64,000 nucleotides of DNA, taken from Heracleum sosnowskyi. Taxonomy: Eukaryota > Streptophyta > Magnoliopsida > Apiales > Apiaceae. The position numbers and the translations under genes were made by a program. Within the stretch, counting starts at the first letter, position 1. The number at the start of each line of letters is the position of its first letter. The notes beneath the pieces are model-generated. The model ran no database searches. It was not told the origin of the DNA and was given only the letters and a program-made list of their open reading frames with translations. Of this stretch, positions 57,876 to 64,000 are shown one piece after another. Where the stretch lies: positions 37,700,711 to 37,764,710 of the forward strand of contig CM061245.1 in assembly GCA_030848705.1 (NCBI GenBank), written 5' to 3'.

Positions 57876-60590
57876 TGTAACACCCCCAGATCCGGGGTCG
57901 GAAATCCAACAATAATACTTGTACTAGCTCAACAAATCTAATAATACAACACCAAAAGACCCCAATCTCTTACACACACCAGTTATAGCTTTAGAAATGA
58001 GTCACATAAGTAACATTAGTTATTACAACCAAATGTACTATCCTTGATCTCATACTATTAATCACAACCTCTACACGAAGTTATATTAACAGCTAATCAT
58101 AATTTACTAAGGTGCAACTATACAAACTATACTTGTACACAAGTCTCACTAATAGCAGCTGAACCCATGCAACTTACTTCTACATTAACCATTCTGAATT
58201 GGACTACCTCAAGGTTGAATCTTCTACTTCCCTTTTCTTGTAGTACAGAATAACTGACTATGTTCTCCCTTTACGGAATGCTCAGCAAGTATCCCATAAT
58301 AAAATAAATATTTTCACAACTATAAAGTCTGAAATCCAATAACCTTTGTTTGTATAACAACGAAAACATTTAAAATATAACATTTGAGTTAAAATATGAT
58401 ATAGTTCAAGATACTGTACGAGGAATAGTAAGATTTCACAATATCTGAAAATAACATATAATTTGAGATACTATATAAGAAGTCTAAACACTTCCCACCA
58501 AAATATATAATCTGCAACTGATAATAATAACCTTAAACATTTTTGTAAAGTTTAGAAATACTTTCCTAGCAACATTATAGACAAAGGTTCAAAGTATAAC
58601 TTTTAAATTGAAGTTATTGGGTAGTACACTATAAAATATCAATTTTAAACAATTCTCAAACACTGCCAAAATTATCGGTAACTAAACTCAGAGGCCTTCG
58701 TTACAATGTTGCAGACAAAATAGCAATTGGAAGATGGGGGCTATACCGGACAACCACGATACACGATGATCGATCGTTCTTTTGGAAAATAACACTTTCT
58801 CTACTAGTGGAAGGACGACTTCCTATTTGGTTAGCACCCTGGCCGCATTCGGGCCCTTTATGCTATTCCGACACCTATTTCATTGTCGAGCATAGATTCA
58901 TACTACCTTGCACCTATTTCATTGCCGAGTATGACTTTGTACTACCTGGCACCTATTTCATTGCCGAGCACGAATTAAATTCTAGTCCCCTGATGAAAAT
59001 CAATGAAACTAGAAACAGAAGTTAATCCTGCTTCCCCAAGTATGTGATACTTGTCAAGTTTTTAAAACATTTCTTGGCCTCCTTACTTCCAAAATTTTGG
59101 AGGAAGTAAGTCCCCATGTGGATCGACCTTAGTCGACAGCTTTTTGTTCGGATACATTTCTCTTTAAAAGATTACGACTAGAGAGTCAAACTGTTTAGAA
59201 ATCTTTAAGGGTATTCCCAATCAGTTTGAGTGGTTAGTGAATATTTAAATTAAAATAATATTTGGGAATCCCTACTTTAATTAAAATAAATTTTATAAGG
59301 GTCAGAAATATTCTTCATAATTATTGAAGGTCAAATATAATTTTTCAATACTATAAATCATTTTTAAATTGATTAAAAGAATATAATAAATATTCAAATA
59401 ATATCAAATAAATAATAAATGATTAAATAATAATCATAAGCTCAATAAATATTTAATAATCAATTCTAGGTGAATATTAAAATAATATTCCCTTGAATAA
59501 TAAAATAATTGAATATATTCATTCAATAATACTTATCGGAAAATAAACCTCAACGGTCTAAAGAAAATATATCGACTCCCGGTCTAAGTTCAAAATACGA
59601 TTCCCATGCTCTACTCTAAGAGCCTTTATAAAACCCGGCTTATAACTATCATATCATATATCTTATAAACCAAACACAATTCTCAAAAGATTCTAGTATA
59701 ACAACAATACTATATCTGCAATATATATCTGAAAACATTTTTAATCACAACAATAGTAGTAAGTCATAGGTTTCGAAAACTTGCATAACCAAGTATTATA
59801 CATTTGAAAATATACCTACTCTGAACAATAGAGTAATGGTTAATCACTTAAATGCTTTCACCATACTAAGTATATACTTACTCAAGTACAAAGTTAATTT
59901 TCAAGTTAACTCCTTAAGAACTTCTACTCGCGCATGCTCGTTCACGCATTTTTATAAAATTGAAATTTAATCCTTTTAACACAAAATCTTTTCGAGAGTC
60001 TTCCTAAACTTACCTAGCATGTTATCACAAAGTTTCACATTTCATTTAGGAACTTAAGTGGTTCGATCATGGCCTCAAAGTTGGCTAAACAGTGCAGTTT
60101 GGTTTTCCAAACGCCTCCTAAACCGTAAATCGTAATGACATGATTCTTGCGCTCACATAAACTACAAACAAAGCTCTACGCAAAATTTTTCATCACTGAA
60201 CCAAAAGAGGCAGTTAGGTTTTCGGATTCTAGGCAGTTTTTAGAGTTACCGAAAAATCGGGCATTACGATGGCTTAAAACGTAATGTTTCCAAAACTGAA
60301 AACTCAACCAAATCAATACCAATCAATATCAAACTCACCATTCACCTTATACTCCCTCATCTCAGTGAAATCCTCCATTAAAATTCAAATAAGTTCAAGA
60401 CTCATCCTCCAAACTCAATCAACAATTCATCTTTATAGTCAAAACAACTAAGCATAACATATACTACACATATACACTTCCATTTCTAATTATAAATCAA
60501 AATTTAATGAAAATCACTATTCATCAGGGTCTTATATAATAATAAAAAAAATTAGGGTTTTTAATAAGTACAAAATTTTGGGTTATTACT
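57876..60590 (-). repeat. 5' LTR of gypsy element B, 2.7 kb
   Basis: On the minus strand it runs from (A)GTAATAACCCAAAATTTTG, where the first base is changed from the expected T, to CCGGATCTGGGGGTGTTACA. Both ends match element A's LTR, but this one is about 2 kb shorter. It contains a 39-bp repeat in three copies (58872, 58911, 58950; CACCTATTTCATTG starts). Confidence 0.82.
58872..58988 (+). repeat. 39-bp tandem repeat, three copies, in LTR of element B
   Basis: CACCTATTTCATTG(T/C)CGAG starts at 58872, 58911 and 58950. The period is a multiple of three, so the plus strand shows a 13-residue repeat by chance. Confidence 0.85.
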
Positions 60591-60987
60591 CGAGATATAC
60601 GAAGAAGAAACACAACATCGCGAGGAAATTCTTCACGTTGAATTTGAGAAAGATGACACTACTAAGGATGACAACAATGGAAAAGAGGATCGAAGACGTT
60701 CGAGTGATAGTGAAAAAGAAGGACATGAGAAATCACATCGAAGGTCGTCACATCGTCATTCAAAGTCGCATCAATATGTGTCCGAAGATGTTCACAAAGA
60801 ACTACGGGAGATGAGGGAGTTAATTGCATGAATTCCAGGTGTACTGAAGCCTATGGAGAAAGCTACATCTACAAGCTATGCTGATTCTCCCTTTCCCGAT
60901 CACATAGCCTTAGTTGACATCCCAAAACGGTTTTCAGTACCTAACATGAAGATGTATGATGGTGTAACCGATCCATAAGAACATTAT
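60591..60987 (+). pseudogene. Tat-like gypsy gag, continuation
   Basis: Reads 'EIYEEETQHREEILHVEFEK', then a Ser/Arg/His-rich stretch, then after a TGA near 60829 'PFPDHIALVDIPKRFSVPNM' and 'KMYDGVTDP', the usual entry to the Retrotrans_gag domain. It stops at a TAA and then at the copia LTR (60988). It continues the gag piece at 53262-53460. Gag packages the element's RNA; this copy is broken by stops and two insertions. Confidence 0.7.
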
Positions 60988-62070
60988 TGGAACGTACGAT
61001 ATATAAGACTATGTTTTATGATATAAATTAAAGAGTTCGGAAAGAAGATTAACCTTAGTTGCCTTCGATCTCCCAAAGTTTCCTCTCCTCAAAGCCTTGA
61101 AATTCCAAAACCCTAGCTGCGTGCGGCTGCCCCTAGGTCTCAATTTCGATTTCTGTTGTGTATTCAGCTTTAAGGAGAACGAGAATATATATAGGCTTCA
61201 GTAGGGATAATGGACAATTAGGTCGGACCTTCCAATGACATTCCAAGTCAAACCCAATATAATTAAATATTAATTCAATCCACCAAAGAATTAATATTTG
61301 CACTACCGTTCCTAATACCACAATTCTTTTATTATTTAATTCGGCTCCTATATTATTTGCTTATTAAATTACCCACGTTTAAGATATCGCATGTCCATTA
61401 ATTAAATTAATCACTGACAATTAATATAATTAATATCTTATTTATCCTTGATCATCCACTCAACCATATAATTATGTGAGAAATTAATCTGCCTGCAGGA
61501 CTTCACATAATTATTTTTATGAGCTTTCAAGAGGACATCATCAACACGAATATTATCAGGACATTGATTCCTTCTGTAATTAATATCCCACTCTGCATGC
61601 AATGTCATTGCTCAACACATAATATTGTAATTAATAATTAATTACATCTTATATGAATCAAAAACATGTGCATTGCATACACGTGCCAATCACTACATCC
61701 GGATTAAGAACCTAAGCAATAATAATATCATAGAATTCTAGATCTTCTTAACTGTCAGATAGAAGAACAATTCTAATATTTTGATCATGTTCAATATACA
61801 CAAAGTATACAAGTATTATTTAATAGTCAAGATAAATTATTTCCAAATAATACATGAGTCATTCCAGTGGTTTGTCTAATACCACTTAGACTGTGAACCT
61901 TTATTATATTATATACATACACTGATAATCTAATCTTCTGTTATCCCATTTGATACTAGATTATCCATAATATATAATAAAAAGACAATGTAATAATATG
62001 CAATCAAGATTCTCAATAAAATGGACAATTTTATATACTTCAAACGAATAGCTCAGTATAAAACCCAACA
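60988..62070 (-). repeat. 3' LTR of a reverse-strand copia fragment (element C)
   Basis: On the minus strand it starts TGTTGGGTTTTATACTG just after a purine tract and ends near CGTACGTTCCA at 60988. It is about 1.08 kb and non-coding, with a tract of AT-rich sequence. The inner end is firm; the outer end is inferred from TG/CA and from where gag wording stops. Confidence 0.7.
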
Positions 62071-62081
62071 ATCTCCCACAT
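62071..62081 (-). other. Polypurine tract of copia element C
   Basis: ATGTGGGAGAT (minus strand) directly precedes the LTR. GTGGGAGATTGTTGGG is a familiar copia PPT-LTR joint. Confidence 0.8.
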
Positions 62082-62149
62082 ATACTCAAGCTATTCTTTG
62101 AGTATATCAGTGTTTATTACAAGCAATCCACTACCAGTTTAAATAACTA

Positions 62150-62749
62150 CTATGTGACCAGACATGTGACTCCTATCGCCTCTACGTGTTCCTCAAAAGC
62201 CTTAGCTGGTAAGCACTTCATGAAAGGATCTTCCCGGTTGTCCTTTGATGCTATATCGGTCACAACGATGTCTCCTCGCTTAACGAACTATCATATGAGC
62301 TGATACTTACGCTCGATGTGTTTTGCTGCCTTATGTTCTCGTGGTTCCTTCGTATTTGCAACAAAACTAGTGTTGTCACAATAAATTGTGATATGCCGTG
62401 GCAAATTAGAAACTACATCCAAATCCAACGGGTAGTTCTTGAGCCATACTGCCTCTTTGGCTGCCTCAGAGGCTGCCACGTATTCGGCTTCCATGGTTGA
62501 GTCTGCGATGCATTTTTGCTTCACACTCCTCCATCTTACGACTCCACCTCCTAAAGTAAAAACAAACCCCAAGGTTGATTTCCACTTATCCCTATATGTC
62601 TGGAAATCCGAATCGGTATATCCCACAGGTAACAAGTCTGAGGCCTTGTAAATTAACATATATAATTTTTAGTCCTTCGCAGGTACTTAAGTATTGTTTT
62701 TACTGCACTCCAATGTTCCTGACCTGGGTTAGACTGATATCTACTAACC
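62150..62749 (-). pseudogene. Copia element C RNase H and pol C-terminus
   Basis: On the minus strand it begins 'VSRYQSNPGQEHWSAVKTIL' (about 62748-62690) and shifts frame near 62665. It then reads a long RNase H stretch (62659-62291) with 'GYTDSDFQTYRDKWKSTLGF', 'STMEAEYVAASEAAKEAVWL' and 'IYCDNTSF', so the acidic residues D-E-D are all present. Two adjacent stops (TGA TAG) follow 'ERKYQLI', after which 'FVKRGDIVVTDIASKDNRED' and 'EEHVEAIGVTCLVT' run to the natural TAG at 62150. It lacks everything upstream of the RT C-terminus. Confidence 0.85.
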
Positions 62750-64000
62750 ATACTGATGACACATTCAGATTGTGGACTAGTGACAAGCCAAGTCTAAGAC
62801 ACATTCAGATTTGGGGTTGTCTAGCACATGTGCAGAACAAGAACGCGACTACGTTAGATTCTCATACAGAAGTGAGGCTGTTTGTGGGCTATCCCATGGG
62901 AACGAAAGGCTATTTGTTTTATAGTCCTAAGGATCTAGATGTCATTGTGAGCACCAATGCAAGATTCTTAGAGGAAGACTATATAATGAACCACAAATCC
63001 ATGAGTACTATTGTTTTAGAGGAATTAGTGGGAAGAACAGACAATCGTAATGTGCCGATAGTACAAGTAGAACAACCACAAGTAAATGCACAACCTATCA
63101 CTAATACCGCACCAGTACTTCGTCATAGTGGGAGGGTTGTTCAACAACCTGAGAGATTCATGTTTTTGGGAGAGTGTTCAGACTTAGTCTCTGGTGAACA
63201 TGATGAGGATCCCAGGACATATGAAGAAGAACTACAAGATAAGGATGCAGATCTATGGTATAAGGCTATGCAATCTGAGATGGAATCTATGTATTCCAAT
63301 CAAGTTTGGGAGCTCGTGGAACCACCCATTGGATGTAAGTGGATCTACAAGAGAAAATGAGGATCTGATAAAAAGGTGAAAGCCTGGAAGGCAAGACTAG
63401 TTGCGAAAGGGTATACTCAGAAAGAAGGGATAGAATATGAAGAAACTTTTTCGCTGGTAGTTATGCTTAAGTCAATCCAGATTCTTTTGTATATAGCAGC
63501 TCATATCGATTATGAGATTTGGCAAATGGATGTCAAGACAACTTTCCTTAATAGAAGTATTGAGGAAACCATTATATGCAGCAACCAGAGGGATTCATTA
63601 AGGAAGGCCAAGAGCATCTAGTGTGTAAGCTTAAGAAGTCTATTTATGGACTGAAACAAGCTTCCAGGTATTGGAACATTCGTGTTTATCAAGCAGTCCA
63701 GTCACATGGATATGATCAGAGTCTAAGCGAAGGGTGTGTGTATAGGAAGAGTGAGGGAAATGCAGTGGTTTTTCTAGTGCTATATGTAGATGACATTTTA
63801 CCCATTGGAAACAATATAGAGATGTTGTCATCAATTAAGGCATGGTTGTTCAAACAATTTGAAATGAAGGACTTAGGTGAAGCCGCATACATCCTTGGGA
63901 TCAAAGTAATAAGAGATCGCAAGAAAAGGATGTTGGCTTTATATCAATAACCTTACATTGATGAGGTATTGGCTCGTTTTAACATGCAGTACTCTAAGAA
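62750..64000 (+). pseudogene. Copia integrase C-terminus and reverse transcriptase (element D), runs off the window
   Basis: It starts abruptly in integrase text ('SLRHIQIWGCLAHVQNK', 'LFVGYPMGTKGYLFY', 'VSTNARFLEEDYIM'). Through a linker it reaches the reverse transcriptase ('WQMDVKTTFLN' about 63522, 'KKSIYGLKQASRYWN' about 63633, YVDD at 63783-63794, 'FEMKDLGEAAYILGIKVIRD' about 63859). Breaks: TGA at 63358, a one-base shift near 63570, TAA at 63948. The YVDD catalytic pair is intact. The element belongs to the same broad copia group as element C but faces the other way. Confidence 0.86.

Larger units (their letters stand above)
53460..60590 (-). mobile_element. Gypsy element B (Tekay-like), reverse strand, left end unclear
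   Basis: On the minus strand it has one LTR (60590 to 57876), a primer site, the same unrecognised internal region as element A, and a decayed pol running down to about 53650. A second LTR is not found at the left; 53460-53650 is ambiguous and could belong to the element or to the interrupted gag. ACTCG occurs at both edges (53457 and 60588), which may be a remnant of the target duplication. Confidence 0.7.

Noticed and set aside
58807..59025. ORF with 13-residue repeats (TYFIAEH type)
   Set aside because: It reads through a 39-bp minisatellite on the strand opposite to the LTR it sits in; no signal of coding beyond the period being divisible by three.
62575..62749. N-terminal part of the 261-aa plus-strand ORF that begins at 62575
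   Set aside because: Up to 62749 this frame reads antisense of element C RNase H; real copia wording begins only after the joint, so the apparent fusion is accidental.
1..64000. tRNA, rRNA or microRNA genes
   Set aside because: No cloverleaf with intact A/B boxes or rRNA text was noticed; the TGGTATCAGAGC words are retroelement primer sites, not tRNAs. A tRNAscan-SE run would settle it.

Overview
This is a repeat-filled window of a higher-plant nuclear genome, most likely an AT-rich eudicot. No intact host gene was recognised. Nearly everything is transposable-element DNA: Ty3/gypsy and Ty1/copia LTR retrotransposons, two CACTA (En/Spm-type) DNA transposons, solo LTRs, and an endogenous plant pararetrovirus. 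Boundaries come from reading TIRs, TG...CA LTR ends, tRNA-type primer sites, purine tracts and target-site duplications (TSDs) directly. Lineage names come from recalled protein families, not from searches.

Layout. 1-724: reverse-strand LTR start of a Tekay-like gypsy family. 725-1507: copia (Sirevirus-like) integrase remnant. 1508-6490: decayed caulimovirus-like element with a primer site, small ORFs, movement-protein and capsid-like regions, and no reverse transcriptase. 6497-10000: Sirevirus-like copia 5' LTR, primer site and broken gag. 10001-21237: Tekay-like gypsy element A with a 5'-truncated left LTR, decayed pol and a 4.76 kb right LTR. 21315-43176: copia element B, whose gag and protease remnants are split by two CACTA transposons. 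CACTA-1 (22408-38033) consists mostly of a tandem array of about 22 units of about 647 bp. CACTA-2 (38481-42529) carries a fragment resembling an exon of the ER protein RAMP4/SERP1. 43507-48511: reverse solo LTR with perfect GAATC duplication, itself holding a nested solo LTR (46419-47649, GAATG duplication). 48512-51297: a copia-LTR-like stretch and two diverged tandem repeats. 51298-52209: Tekay-family LTR start. 52489-60987: Tat-like gypsy LTR, primer site and gag, split by reverse-strand Tekay-like element B (about 53460-60590). 60988-64000: two copia fragments in opposite orientation meeting near 62749.

The insertions are nested, so order can be inferred: copia B landed in older sequence (21238-21314 continues at 43182), its gag was hit by CACTA-1 and its protease by CACTA-2. 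The coding regions are pseudogenes with stops and frameshifts. The least ordinary feature is CACTA-1: it has clean ends and a TSD, no visible transposase, and a 14 kb higher-order satellite whose units carry the same ACAACG/CGTTGT motif that crowds its subterminal regions.
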